A DNA stretch of 64,000 bases from Shinella sp. CPCC 101442 (GCF_024704725.1 NZ_JALIQS010000008.1:124001-188000), one strand, 5' to 3'; counted from the stretch's first letter, positions 19,201-27,636 are shown. The notes: generated by a model from the letters alone, not told the origin. Translations and numbers: made by a program.

Positions 19201-19803
19201 AATGCTGTGAACTGCGCGCCAGAAAAATGCCGATGCGAGTATAAACGCGGAAATATTGAACCAGTTCGACCAATCAAACGGCTTGAAGAATTTTGCTGAT
19301 AGAATATCAGCTTGGCTGGTGACAACATGTAAGGCGGCGGCAATCCCGAGGCAGGCAGCCAGGGAGCTTATCGGTGACCATTTGCTTGGGGCTTGAATGC
19401 GCTTAAAGCGGGACAGCGGCAACTTGTCGGAGTCTGCCCCATAAAGGATCTGTTGGAGAATACTCCTTTCAATCTCTTGTTTGCTAACCTTCACTCCAGG
19501 TACTTCGCCTTCCGGGATGAATGAGGCTAGCGAAAGCTTGAGATGTCTCCTCGGGTATGTGAGCAGAAACGATTTTATGACGCTGCTTTTGCCCGAGCCG
19601 TAAGGCCCGGTAAGCGCGATGTTGAACACCTCCTCGTTGTTCGTTGCGAACGTCAATGCCCGACGATAGATTCCGCTTTCGTCCGCGTTGCTGGTTGGCG
19701 CAAGATCAACGAATCCGGTCTCGTGTGATTGCGGATCGGACTTCCGGGAAAAGAAATTCCAGATCAAAGAAAATGGGTTCAAAGCGTTACGTCCGTTGCT
19801 CAT
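16204..19803 (-). CDS. YobI-like membrane-anchored P-loop NTPase
   Basis: Very long protein, 1199 residues. Walker A is LTGPYGSGKSSVIKSF (about 64-79) and Walker B VVIEDLDRFDTPDIF (about 250-264), a KAP/STAND-like arrangement. Two hydrophobic helices (about 145-163 and 183-198) are inserted between Walker A and Walker B, as in KAP and YobI families, so the NTPase is likely tethered to the inner membrane. Residues 400-1199 are a long mostly helical region with no recognised catalytic motif. YobI-type NTPases have been proposed to act in conflict systems. The gene is divergent from the TrlF-like gene; the 274-bp gap should hold both promoters. Confidence 0.75.
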   Translation of the reverse strand: MSNGRNALNPFSLIWNFFSRKSDPQSHETGFVDLAPTSNADESGIYRRALTFATNNEEVFNIALTGPYGSGKSSVIKSFLLTYPRRHLKLSLASFIPEGEVPGVKVSKQEIERSILQQILYGADSDKLPLSRFKRIQAPSKWSPISSLAACLGIAAALHVVTSQADILSAKFFKPFDWSNWFNISAFILASAFFWRAVHSIYLKSLGLSLKSISLKDIEIAPNAADEGSILNKHLDEIIYFFQSTDYDLVVIEDLDRFDTPDIFVTLREINALVNENADVHRRIRFLYALRDDIFLNTDRTKFFEFIVPVIPIINHSNSIDKVLEHSQRIDLDARLDRRFIREVSRYLADLRLIGNIFNEYTIYASNLRAEGDGALDPNKLLAILIYKNVIPKDFAALHRQEGALSNVLKRYDEFVESAAEKIRSELGAIQAELARSDDHSIRDINELHGIYALAIIELVPIQYTHFETPSGQIALLQLSRDPDFEAILSSGSIKARNVNGYRTDIELRGVEAKVDSTRTFAHRKSLIEQKSSDYREAAAKRSQELKARLASLRTRKFNEVVRDNAALIDQVFADVGESRDLLKFLILEGYLDDTYYQYTSLFHGGRLSLNDNKFLIQIRSFTTPDPDFQLDNIPEVIASMREEDFGRTYVLNRFLIDFLMENAEEYSSQANSAIEFILTDVPGCEDFFSSYYERGAHVDELTARLIRKSPAFPVLALKGASAVSHAARILAYAPNGALTKGSPGSVAMARFVAQQLSRILDEGISFDLDILSALGVQIEDISTLVGFKSVLEHVASGGLYRITVGNVAQIMEQVVRYPKLDDLRSRNFSCLREAAYAPLLKRLDSAFEIYIRNVLLKLERNTGEDASAIFEVLNRDDVAVEQRAAFLTMQTAVLSSLDGVPTEFHSALFLEKKIVNSWENCLAYLSGKGYKPEVLMAYLQDHDVRAELSQNTVPDGDAAYPLRKYLIANDVLPDDAYRSYVRKLPRPFKALQKVGATKIEILIRERKVEFSAENVGEIEDEGLKALFIEHNFGDYLAKRTEIPIDIAIRERLLNSGISDPQKMIVVADIEPDLIVSSPSLASAIGPILDRSVIEAKDNKPEYVRAIILNSRPEELQISLLNKLHSVLSTTEVREILQNFPSPYRDIAEYGRYPKIDSNPVNEALATWLVERRLISSFAPAIFGGIRINTFRKDHSSEG

Positions 19804-20077
19804 TCCGGAATGTCAAAGCTCGCGAGTGCAGCAGCTATTTTGGGACGTTATATATTTTTCACATGGTTGCAACTTATCGGTAAGTCGTGCCCTTCCGATA
19901 TCCCGCATAGTTTGAGCACTGGGATATGTCCAGCGACGCGGCACGTCGTCATATCAGCGGAGATCCACCTCACCGACAGATCTCGCTCATGCGCGGCGAG
20001 ACCAAATATTTGGTCCGAATTTTTTCCTTGGCAGGTTGGAATGCGGCGCTACTGTTCAGGCCAATGGGAGGACCAAA

Positions 20078-22921
20078 ATGCATCAACTCGGACATCACCC
20101 CGGTACCGTCTGGCAACGTAGCGATCTCCAAATGCACACGCCCCGAGATGGGAAATGGATCGGGAATGAGATTGAATCCGACGATACAGCAGAGCTTCTA
20201 TCAATGCGCTCAGCGTGGGCGAGAAAGCTGATCGAACACTGCCTTAGTGCAGAGCCCCCGGTCACCGCGATTGCCATCACGGATCATCACGACTACTGCA
20301 TTGCCGAGGTGGTCCGTCTTGAGGCCCAGGGTTCTGGACTGACTGTTTATGTGGGCGTCGAGGTAACGTGCAGCGATAACGCACAATGCCTAATCGTGTT
20401 TGACCCTGCCACGAGTACAGACATAATCGGAAAGGTTCTGGCTGCTCTGCCCGGTGTCCCTCCCCATGCGGACCATCATTCTCGCGGCCCATCAATAGCT
20501 CACGCAAATCTCAGCGTCGCTCAACTGGCCGAAATGCTCGAGAAGAATCCGCTGTTTCAAGGTCAGTATCTGTTGCTCCCTCATTTTGGCGATGGGAATG
20601 CGCACAAGACGCTTAACGTCCCCAGCACTGGACCCCGATTTGCGGCTCTGACATGCGAGGGTGTATATGTCGAAAAGCCCTACTCCGATCTGGAATCCGG
20701 AACCCTAGAAAAGCTCAAGGGAGCTGTCGCTGAGTGGGGAAGACGTCGGCGCGGCGTGGTCGTCACAGGCGACAACAGGAATGACAACTTTGAGCGCGTG
20801 GCTGCTCATCCTTGCTGGCTCAAGTTAGGGGAACCAACGATCGAAGCCCTTCGGCAGGCCCTGTTGGCCGACGAAGCGCGGATTGCTTACGCACTGCCTC
20901 GGGAGCCGTCCGAGCGCATCATCGCATTGCGTGTTCAATCCGCACTCACCGGAGAAGCTCCGCTTGATATCACTTTCAATGCAGGCTTCAACGCGCTTGT
21001 TGGCGGACGTGGCACGGGAAAAAGCGCTATTCTTGAATATCTCAGGTTTGGACTTGCGCGGACAGATGCTGACATTCCTCGTGCTGACGGGGGCACTGAG
21101 AACAGCCGAGGCGATGCGCTGATCTCGCAGACTTTAATTGGCGGGTTTGTCGAAATCGAGCTGGAACGCGAGGGTGTTGCGGAGACATGGCGACGGGAGC
21201 TAACCACCCGAGACTTTATCCAATGCACTGACAAACAGGGCGTGATTACACGGCTGACTCTTGACGCGGCAAGGGAGCGATTCCGAGCCCGAGCATTTCG
21301 CCAGAAGGGATTGTCGTCGCTCACCACTGATCAGGCGAATGCATCAGATCAGGTTACCGGAATAGCAGCGGCAGAAGCGCTAGCACGCAGGCGCGAGGTT
21401 GATCGATCAATAGGAAATGCGAAAAGGACGGTTGCCACCGCTCTTCAGCAGCTTGTCTCCCATTGGCAAGCGACTCTCGAAATAAATCAGGCCGCAGCAA
21501 GAGTTGCCGACCTAGCCCAGCGAGTTCAATCGCTGAACACGCTGCTCGCTCAAGGCGGAGTGTCGGACGAGCACCTGCATGTCATTGAGACGGCAGGTAT
21601 CCATGCGAGGGTAAATGGGTTTTTGGAGACAGTGTCTGATGCGCTTTTGTCAGAACAACAGGACATTCCAAGCAGCTCGCGCCTGGAAGTGACAATTCCT
21701 GAAACAATCTCTGAAGTGGAGTTCCCTCACATCCATAGTCTCGCGAAGGCTGTAGACAAAACCAAGGCTGAAATTGCAGCCGCTTACGACACTGCGCGGA
21801 AATCACTGGAGGAGCTGCGGACGGCCCTACACGTCGTGAGGGATCAGCAAGATGGACTGGACGTCCAGCTGGCAACACGGCTCTTGGACGCGAACGAAGC
21901 GCAGACTTCCCACCGGACGCTCATTGATGACAGCAAGCGTTTGGGCATTGAACTAGGGGAGGCTGAACAGGGACTGAGACGGGCTACCGCTAGGACACAG
22001 GATACGAAGGCCTATGAAGTTGCGTTTAGGAAGGCGCAGTTGGATATCATTGAGTTGCTGAACAACCGCCGCCAAGTGCTGGCCGATGCTGCGGGGCAGG
22101 TGGCAGGAAAGTCGAGCGGCCTATTAAAGGCAAGGCTTGGGAAGGATAAAGCCCCGACAGAGTATGTGAGCGCCCTGCGTCGCCTCACGGAAGGCGCATA
22201 CATTTCGGACGCTGAGCAGAAATGCAGCGACTGGGTTAAAGCTGCACTTGCGGCTGACGAGCTCGCTTGGACAAAGATCAGCGCCGAGCTTCTGGCTATT
22301 TACAGTCTAAAGATTGCTGCAGGTTCACCGACGGAGCCCGGGAACGACATTGTAACCCGCCTGCGCAATGTGTTTTTCAGCGGCGCGGGGGTGACGGACA
22401 GACAGGCAGGCCGTATCTATCTCAATCTCTCGGACAGTACATTGGCGGATGTCATTTCAGCGGTTCCGCAGGACCGCATTGTTATGACCTATGTTGACGA
22501 GAGTGGACGGGAGATGCCCTTTGGGCAGGCTTCGCCGGGACAGCAAGCGTCAGCGCTTCTGGAACTTCTGCTTCGACAATCGGCTGGAACGCTCGTTATT
22601 GATCAGCCGGAAGACGATTTGGACAACAGGGTGATCATGAAGATCGTTTCGTTGGTCCGGTCATCAAAATCCAACCGGCAGCTGGTCTTCACGACCCATA
22701 ACCCGAATATCGTTGTGAACGGGGACGCAGATAAAGTCATAGCGTTGAAAACGCGGGAGGCACAGGCCGGAGGCAAGTATGATGGCCCTGTGGTTAGCCT
22801 GCAGGTGGACGGCGCTATCGAAACCGCAGAGATCAGGAAATACATTACCCATCTGATCGAAGGTGGCCGCGAAGCGTTCGATCTTCGCAGCCGTAAATAT
22901 GGATATGAGGCTGAAAGGTAG
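20078..22921 (+). CDS. TrlF-like protein: PHP phosphoesterase plus SMC-like ATPase
   Basis: 947 residues from the ATG at 20078, chosen because GGGAGG lies 8 nt upstream; the longer frame from 20036 lacks this. The N-terminal PHP domain has metal-binding motifs DLQMHTPRD (His20), ITDHHD (68-72), GVEVTC (Glu95) and LLPHFGDGNAHK. An ABC/SMC-type ATPase follows: Walker A LVGGRGTGKS (about 307-316), a long coiled coil (about 430-700) and Walker B TLVIDQPEDDLDNR, with TTHNPNIVVNGDAD after it. Proteins of this architecture (TrlF family) are found in defence-type islands; nucleolytic or phosphoesterase activity gated by the ATPase is inferred. It is divergent from the YobI-like NTPase. Confidence 0.85.
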   Translation: MHQLGHHPGTVWQRSDLQMHTPRDGKWIGNEIESDDTAELLSMRSAWARKLIEHCLSAEPPVTAIAITDHHDYCIAEVVRLEAQGSGLTVYVGVEVTCSDNAQCLIVFDPATSTDIIGKVLAALPGVPPHADHHSRGPSIAHANLSVAQLAEMLEKNPLFQGQYLLLPHFGDGNAHKTLNVPSTGPRFAALTCEGVYVEKPYSDLESGTLEKLKGAVAEWGRRRRGVVVTGDNRNDNFERVAAHPCWLKLGEPTIEALRQALLADEARIAYALPREPSERIIALRVQSALTGEAPLDITFNAGFNALVGGRGTGKSAILEYLRFGLARTDADIPRADGGTENSRGDALISQTLIGGFVEIELEREGVAETWRRELTTRDFIQCTDKQGVITRLTLDAARERFRARAFRQKGLSSLTTDQANASDQVTGIAAAEALARRREVDRSIGNAKRTVATALQQLVSHWQATLEINQAAARVADLAQRVQSLNTLLAQGGVSDEHLHVIETAGIHARVNGFLETVSDALLSEQQDIPSSSRLEVTIPETISEVEFPHIHSLAKAVDKTKAEIAAAYDTARKSLEELRTALHVVRDQQDGLDVQLATRLLDANEAQTSHRTLIDDSKRLGIELGEAEQGLRRATARTQDTKAYEVAFRKAQLDIIELLNNRRQVLADAAGQVAGKSSGLLKARLGKDKAPTEYVSALRRLTEGAYISDAEQKCSDWVKAALAADELAWTKISAELLAIYSLKIAAGSPTEPGNDIVTRLRNVFFSGAGVTDRQAGRIYLNLSDSTLADVISAVPQDRIVMTYVDESGREMPFGQASPGQQASALLELLLRQSAGTLVIDQPEDDLDNRVIMKIVSLVRSSKSNRQLVFTTHNPNIVVNGDADKVIALKTREAQAGGKYDGPVVSLQVDGAIETAEIRKYITHLIEGGREAFDLRSRKYGYEAER

Positions 22922-22927
22922 GGTGAG

Positions 22928-23077
22928 TGTTGAATATCGCCGGGATTTGACCCGGTTTGTTGGGTTATCGTAACCCACGCGTAGCTATAAAATTGCTTTT
23001 AATTCCAAACTTTTGAGTCGCTTCAGCAGGGGCAAGGCCAGTTGAAAAACCGGGTCAAATCCGACCGATCTTCAACA
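22928..23077. repeat. 150-bp element with about 30-bp terminal inverted repeats (copy 1, MITE-like)
   Basis: It begins TGTTGAATATCG and ends CGATCTTCAACA. The ends are inverted repeats matching at about 27 of 31 positions, including the core GGATTTGACCCGGTT. A related copy lies at 61558-61698, with shared internal sequence (ACCCACG, TGTCGCTTCAGC-like). It has no coding capacity. It is a small non-autonomous element or the remnant of an insertion sequence; the parent is not identified. Confidence 0.65.
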
Positions 23078-23573
23078 ATGGGTGCTCCCGGCGCCCCTCT
23101 TTTCTATTGATTGGACTAGTGCTGACTCGACCTCTTGAAAGGAAGACTATGCCTGCCTTCAGGCTCAAACCTACCGTGCTCTCTGAGCGACATCGAGGGC
23201 TCAAAAAAAATGCATCACCGCGCGAAGTGACGACGATTCAATAAGATCGCAGAACCAGTGTAGGGATCGACGGTTCGAGTCCTTTCAAGAGCACATTGTG
23301 ATCTTTGCACGAGCTATGACGGGATATCAGCATCGAGAGTGTCAGAATCTTGCTGCCGCTATCGGTCTTGAAGTCAGCCGGATTGCATCCGCCATGTAGT
23401 TGCAAAGCCGATTATTTGAGTTGGTACTCCGGGTTAGAGCGATATCCAGAGCTCGATCAAGGGAAGTTCTTCGGTTTGTGCAAGCACCTCAACTTTGCGA
23501 TCGAAGGGACGCGCCGGGTTTCTATTCGCGGGGCCGTCGAAGTCAGTAGGCTTGGATTTCCGAAGCCATCTCC
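23078..23573. other. Non-coding or decayed stretch
   Basis: It holds one copy of the recurrent TTCGANTCC motif (23272-23292). A tiny frame at 23149-23244 (31 codons, GGAAG 4 nt before the ATG) is too short to support. No recognised homology was seen in the rest. Confidence 0.3.
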
Positions 23574-24647
23574 CTAGACCCTGCCGACTTCGTCGGATTT
23601 CACCCCGAGGGCGTTCGCCAAAGCCTCCTTTCCCGTGTCAGGCATCATCTTGAGCCCGAACTGGATGCCATCCTGCCACGCCGGGCCGCGATCCCATGCT
23701 TCATTATAGGCATCGGCAAGCAGATAGCCTTGCTTCGTCGTTTGTAGCGCCTCACAGAGCAGCGAGGCTTGCAGGAGGTCCTTGTCCCGCTTCGCACGTC
23801 CGAGGCCATCGCTGCGCCGTCTTGAGGCCACGATGAGCTTATGTACAGCGTACCTTTCGGGAGCAGGAACGTGCACGCTCACGCCCTCCCTATGCAGCAG
23901 CACGGTCCTGACAGGCTCGTAGATGAGGTAATCCAAGAACCGGAGGTTCTCCGCCGACGCGCCACCGAGGGCAGGCATGGGGGAGGGCTTGCCCGTGTGT
24001 TCGTCCGATCCCCGGTTACCTGTCAGGAACTCGACGCGGTAGGCGACTGAGTTTATAAAGGCGGCCACCTTTGCCTTGTCGGCTTGGTGCGGGACCGCCC
24101 GGAATGTCGAATCGACCGATTGCAGGACTTCGAGGATCGGCGGAAGGCTGTCCTCGACACCCGCTGAGATCGCGAAGTCCTGCGCAAAGTCCGCATCGCC
24201 CGTCTGGATGGCGGTATTAGGGAGTCGGACGCCGAGCAGGCCCGAATAGCAGCTAAAGGCCACAGAGCCGATCAGGACCGCACGGAGACGGAAGAGGCCA
24301 GCGTCCGCGAGGGCTTTCGTAACCTCGCCCGCAAAACGATCAGGGGAGGCCATGCCGCCGCTACGGAGGAGCATACCGACGAGCCGCCGACGCTCGCGGA
24401 TGTCATCCTTGACTTCCTTGTGGGCTTTCACTCGAGCGGAGATGTCGGCATCATCCTCGGGGCCGACATAACTGCGCTTGTCCTTGCCTCCGGGAGTGGG
24501 GAGATCGAAATACCAATAATTGCGGCCCTTGACCGGGACTGTCACGAAACGTCCCATAAGGGGAAAGTCGGCTTGGAACTGAGCGTCGAATGTTCGCTGC
24601 GCGAGTTCCGCGAACGCCGTGCGATAAATCAGGTCGACTTGTTTCAT
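23574..24647 (-). CDS. GSU2403-type nucleotidyltransferase-fold protein
   Basis: 357 residues. The middle carries a nucleotidyltransferase fold: LIGSVAFSCYSGLLGVRLPN (about 124-143) followed by TGDADFAQDF (about 148-157), with a later conserved half (EFLTGNRGSDEHTG, YAVHKLIVASRR). This matches the GSU2403 family of predicted nucleotidyltransferases; some relatives act in toxin-antitoxin or abortive infection. The first 95 residues are basic and contain FDLPTPGGKDKRSYVGP. Two identical GTTATAAT dyads lie just upstream, so the gene is probably under tight control. The substrate is unknown. Confidence 0.75.
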   Translation of the reverse strand: MKQVDLIYRTAFAELAQRTFDAQFQADFPLMGRFVTVPVKGRNYWYFDLPTPGGKDKRSYVGPEDDADISARVKAHKEVKDDIRERRRLVGMLLRSGGMASPDRFAGEVTKALADAGLFRLRAVLIGSVAFSCYSGLLGVRLPNTAIQTGDADFAQDFAISAGVEDSLPPILEVLQSVDSTFRAVPHQADKAKVAAFINSVAYRVEFLTGNRGSDEHTGKPSPMPALGGASAENLRFLDYLIYEPVRTVLLHREGVSVHVPAPERYAVHKLIVASRRRSDGLGRAKRDKDLLQASLLCEALQTTKQGYLLADAYNEAWDRGPAWQDGIQFGLKMMPDTGKEALANALGVKSDEVGRV

Positions 24648-24661
24648 CGCCCACGCCTTCC

Positions 24662-24691
24662 GTTATAATGAATGGGAGAAAACATTATAAC
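24662..24691. promoter_or_regulatory. Operator-like dyad GTTATAAT-N14-ATTATAAC (site 1)
   Basis: GTTATAAT at 24662-24669 and ATTATAAC at 24684-24691. It lies 15-44 nt before the start codon of the nucleotidyltransferase gene, and the half-sites resemble a -10 box on the minus strand. The second, identical arrangement lies exactly 80 bp away. Confidence 0.6.
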
Positions 24692-24738
24692 TCGCTCGCT
24701 CTTTGTCAATCGATTACTCAAAATTCCCGGCAAAAGTT

Positions 24739-24774
24739 GCCGTTATAATGTTTCGGCGACAAAATTATAACGGC
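24739..24774. promoter_or_regulatory. Operator-like dyad GCCGTTATAAT-N14-ATTATAACGGC (site 2)
   Basis: A perfect 11-bp inverted repeat around 14 nt. It has the same core and spacing as site 1, centred 80 bp from it. Two matched dyads suggest cooperative binding of a repressor, perhaps with looping. No regulator gene is adjacent. Confidence 0.6.
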
Positions 24775-24860
24775 ATGAGAACGTGGCCTTCCCAGTGGCC
24801 GGTTAAATGGAAGGCGTTCAACGGGTCGACAGTTCGATTCCTTTCAAGGCGAGCTGACCT

Positions 24861-25901
24861 TCAATATTTCTGCTTTCGAACAATTTTGTTGCCGCGAGGG
24901 CCGCTGATGGTCGGTGTTCTATCCCGGTTCTCAAAAACAAGGCTTCGCCACCGTTCAACGCGGTCGGCGGCCAAAGTGCCGCTTTTGACAGAAGCCTGAA
25001 CTGCGCAGCCCGGTTCATGCACATGGGTACAATCTCGAAATCGGCAAAGCGGCGCCAGTTCCACGATGTCGGCATAAAGCGTGTCGATGCCATCGGTGAC
25101 ATCGCTGACGTAGAGCGTCCTAATTCCTGGCGTATCGATAACCCAACCGCCACCGGGAATGGCATGCAGGGATCGCGCGGTCGTGGTGTGACGGCCTTGC
25201 GCATCATGTTCGCGAATACTGCCGGTTTTCTGCTCCGAGCCATAGGCAGGACCGGTCAGCGTGTTCACCAGCGTCGACTTTCCGACCCCGGATGATCCAA
25301 CAAGGGCGATCGTTTGGCCAGCACCGCACCAGCGACGCAGAAGAAGGCTTACATCGGTGGAGCGTCCATTCAGTGCAATGACAGGCAGGTCACGCTGTAG
25401 AGCCTCGGCCTGCGTCTGGAAAAGGCCAACGTCGTCAGCGGTGTCAGCCTTTGTCAGCACGACGACCGGGTTGCTTCCTGCCTGGTTGGCCATGACGAGA
25501 TAACGTTCCAGCCGGTCAGTGTTGAAATCGGCATTGCACGATGTCACGATCAACAGTGTATCGACGTTGGCAGCAACGAGTTGCTGGCCACGTCCGACCT
25601 CCGGACGTCTCTGAAAAACGGTTTTTCGATCGAACCGGCGAACAAACATGTCAGACGACGGATCGGCTAGTACCCAGTCGCCTACCGCAAAATCCGCCGT
25701 GTTGGCATTGGCTGAAAGTTCCAGCTCGACTGGCCCTGCAACACCGATTGCCTCGATGCGTGCCCGGTGGACTGATGCGACACGCCGTGGCACGAGGCCT
25801 TCCTCGGCAGGCTTGATCTGATCTGCGAAGAAATCAGACCAACCAAGCAACTCCAGGGATGTGGGAAGAGGTGCGTTTGTCAAATTCCGCTTCGCATTCA
25901 C
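24861..25901 (-). CDS. rsgA: RsgA, ribosome small-subunit maturation GTPase
   Basis: 346 residues. RsgA checks late 30S assembly. An N-terminal OB-fold (about 40-105) precedes a circularly permuted GTPase: G4 VVLTKAD (about 146-152), G1 GSSGVGKSTL (about 201-210) and G3 DTPG (about 255-258). The C-terminal zinc motif is CRFRDCTHVHEPGC. All key residues are present. On an accessory replicon this is probably a second copy, as is common in rhizobia; that cannot be tested here. Confidence 0.92.
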   Translation of the reverse strand: MNAKRNLTNAPLPTSLELLGWSDFFADQIKPAEEGLVPRRVASVHRARIEAIGVAGPVELELSANANTADFAVGDWVLADPSSDMFVRRFDRKTVFQRRPEVGRGQQLVAANVDTLLIVTSCNADFNTDRLERYLVMANQAGSNPVVVLTKADTADDVGLFQTQAEALQRDLPVIALNGRSTDVSLLLRRWCGAGQTIALVGSSGVGKSTLVNTLTGPAYGSEQKTGSIREHDAQGRHTTTARSLHAIPGGGWVIDTPGIRTLYVSDVTDGIDTLYADIVELAPLCRFRDCTHVHEPGCAVQASVKSGTLAADRVERWRSLVFENRDRTPTISGPRGNKIVRKQKY

Positions 25902-25938
25902 TGAGGGAGCTTACTGATGGTTTTCACAGGCCTTCTAC

Positions 25939-26115
25939 CTAGCCGCAGTGCCGTTCTCGCTTTGGCAAAGAGTTCGCGTAAGCAGCAGCCTCGCCGGAAT
26001 AGGGGAAAGGCTCCCCCAAGTGACTGTCGCCGTCGGAAACCTGGAAGGCAGGCCCATCGATCTCGATGATCTTATACCCATTCACGTATTCAAACTTTTG
26101 CGTTTTCCAACCCAT
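25939..26115 (-). CDS. Hypothetical protein, 58 residues
   Basis: Start at the ATG at 26115, preceded by GGAGAGC; the longer frame to 26148 is not needed. The product begins MGWKTQKFEYVNGYKIIEID and contains DSHLGEPFPYSGEAAAYANS, a compact beta-rich pattern. Unknown family. It follows the rsgA promoter side on the same strand. Confidence 0.55.
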   Translation of the reverse strand: MGWKTQKFEYVNGYKIIEIDGPAFQVSDGDSHLGEPFPYSGEAAAYANSLPKRERHCG

Positions 26116-26148
26116 AAATGCTCTCCAGCTTCGGTCCAATGTTTCCAA

Positions 26149-26510
26149 ACCTGAAGATGATGTCCGACTGTCATTCTCAGCATGCTATTGCTCTAACATG
26201 TATTCGCACAAAAGACGAATTCGTCGCCGCCGGTTCGGTCCCGCTCAAGGCGGAGGCGACTAACGCATTTCGGCGTGTCGCCAATGAACTAGAATAGGTC
26301 ACCCGCTTCGTACACGGCGGCGTGGTACGCTTGGTCCCGGCGATGAATTTGCCCACGGCGGCGGCGGGCCGGATTCACGCGACAGGCCAAAGCCGATCGT
26401 TCCGCGGGACATGTTCACGCCCGATCTTCATATCGATACGTTGAAGGTGAAGAGCCGGAATCTTCACTGAAAAATGCTCAAACCGGGCGTGTCGAGGGAG
26501 TGCATGCAGC
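26149..26510. other. Region without an intact gene
   Basis: A plus-strand stretch near 26377-26470 reads PKPIVPRDMFTPDLHIDTLK and ends in a stop, which looks like the tail of a lost gene. No start or family is recognisable. The rest is unassigned. Confidence 0.3.
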
Positions 26511-27345
26511 TCAAAAACCGCTTTGATCCTCAGGCGTAGAGACTTGGGATGCGGCGGCAATAGTTTTCGGCGTTGGCTTCGGAAAAGGGTGAGCTGGAAC
26601 TGGAAGCGAAGCGAGGCGCGCCTCTGTCTCCGGCGAAACGTGACAGCGCAGACCTGAGACTGGCCCGATGCCATACCGGGCAAAGTAAGGCCTTATGAGG
26701 TCGTAGCCACATGAGGTCGTAGCCACGCTGGTCGCCTGACTGAAAGTGACGGAAAATCCAGTAGGCGATCAAATCCGCCATCTGAATCAGGCGCGATGCC
26801 TTCGAACCCAGAAAAAGCGGGACTTCAGCAAAGTTGCGAAGTTGGCCGTTGGCATGCCCCACGTGCTTAAACACATGAGAGAGGGTTTGGATTTTCTCCT
26901 CATAGTTGCTCTTGTCAAGGATGACCAAGCCGCGCTGGGGGTTCTTTTTCTTATAAAGCGTCTTCAGATAGTCATCAAAACACGAAGCCACCTCTTCGAA
27001 GCTCCGAGCCAGAATATCGTTCGGAGAGAAGAGCTTCTTTTCTATGACGCAGGCATAGACCTTCAACTGCAATTGCTTGTCTGCCAGTAGCGACAAGATA
27101 TCGACGACGGCTTGAACTCTGTCGCTGGGAGGCACACCTTTCCAGGTACCGTTGCCCGAACGCATTGGGTTTCCATGGAACTCGATTTCTCGAGGATTGG
27201 TTGAGCTGAAGCGCGCCGCTACAGGATCTATCTGGGCTTCCAGCCAATGCGTTTGGCGCTCGAATATGCTAAAGCCTGCAAGGACAAAGAAGTCGGAGCT
27301 TGGATCATGCGAGTGACCAGACTCGTCGAGATATAGTAGATGCAA
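26511..27345 (-). pseudogene. DUF3800 protein gene with frameshifting 16-bp duplication
   Basis: Predicted RNase H-like DUF3800 protein. The best start is TTG at 27345, after AGGGGG, giving LHLLYLDESGHSHDP; the ATG-started longer frame crosses a terminator-like hairpin. YLDESG and later SRLIQMADLIAYWIF are the family acidic motifs. A 16-bp tandem duplication (ATGAGGTCGTAGCCAC at 26695-26710 and 26711-26726) shifts the frame after GDQRGYDL. The original C-terminus, IRPYFARYGIGPVSGLRCHV and on to TPEDQSGF, is read in the other frame to 26511. The shifted frame ends at 26530, so the protein may still be made with an altered tail. Confidence 0.7.
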
Positions 27346-27360
27346 CGAATCCCCCTGAAA

Positions 27361-27388
27361 CGAAAAAGCGGACCGCATGCGGTCCGCT
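27361..27388 (-). terminator. Terminator-like 22-bp perfect palindrome with T tract
   Basis: A perfect palindrome at 27367-27388 (arm AGCGGACCGCA) is followed on the minus strand by TTTTTCG (27367-27361). It sits just upstream of the TTG start of the DUF3800 gene, downstream of the fabF-like gene on the same strand. It should stop read-through and supports the shorter DUF3800 start. Confidence 0.55.
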
Positions 27389-27636
27389 CCAATTCGGTAA
27401 GCCGAGTGAAACAATCGTTCAACGCACCGACGGATCAGCGCTCTCGACTATGCTCAATATATATCGGTTACGCGTCGGCTTTTCAAGAGGCGGCTCCGCA
27501 TGGCTCACAATCGCGAACGTCCAGCATTCGCGGCCTCAGGTCGTCTGTGTACCGCCTCCTGCAGTTATGGGCATCGACTCTGACCTGATGACCGGAGCGA
27601 AAAGAAGGCAGCATCAGGTATCGTTTACGCTTGAGG

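Noticed and set aside
23272-23292. Possible tRNA gene at the TTCGAGTCC motif
   Set aside because: No acceptor, D or anticodon arms can be formed around this or the other three copies; only a T-loop-like word is present.
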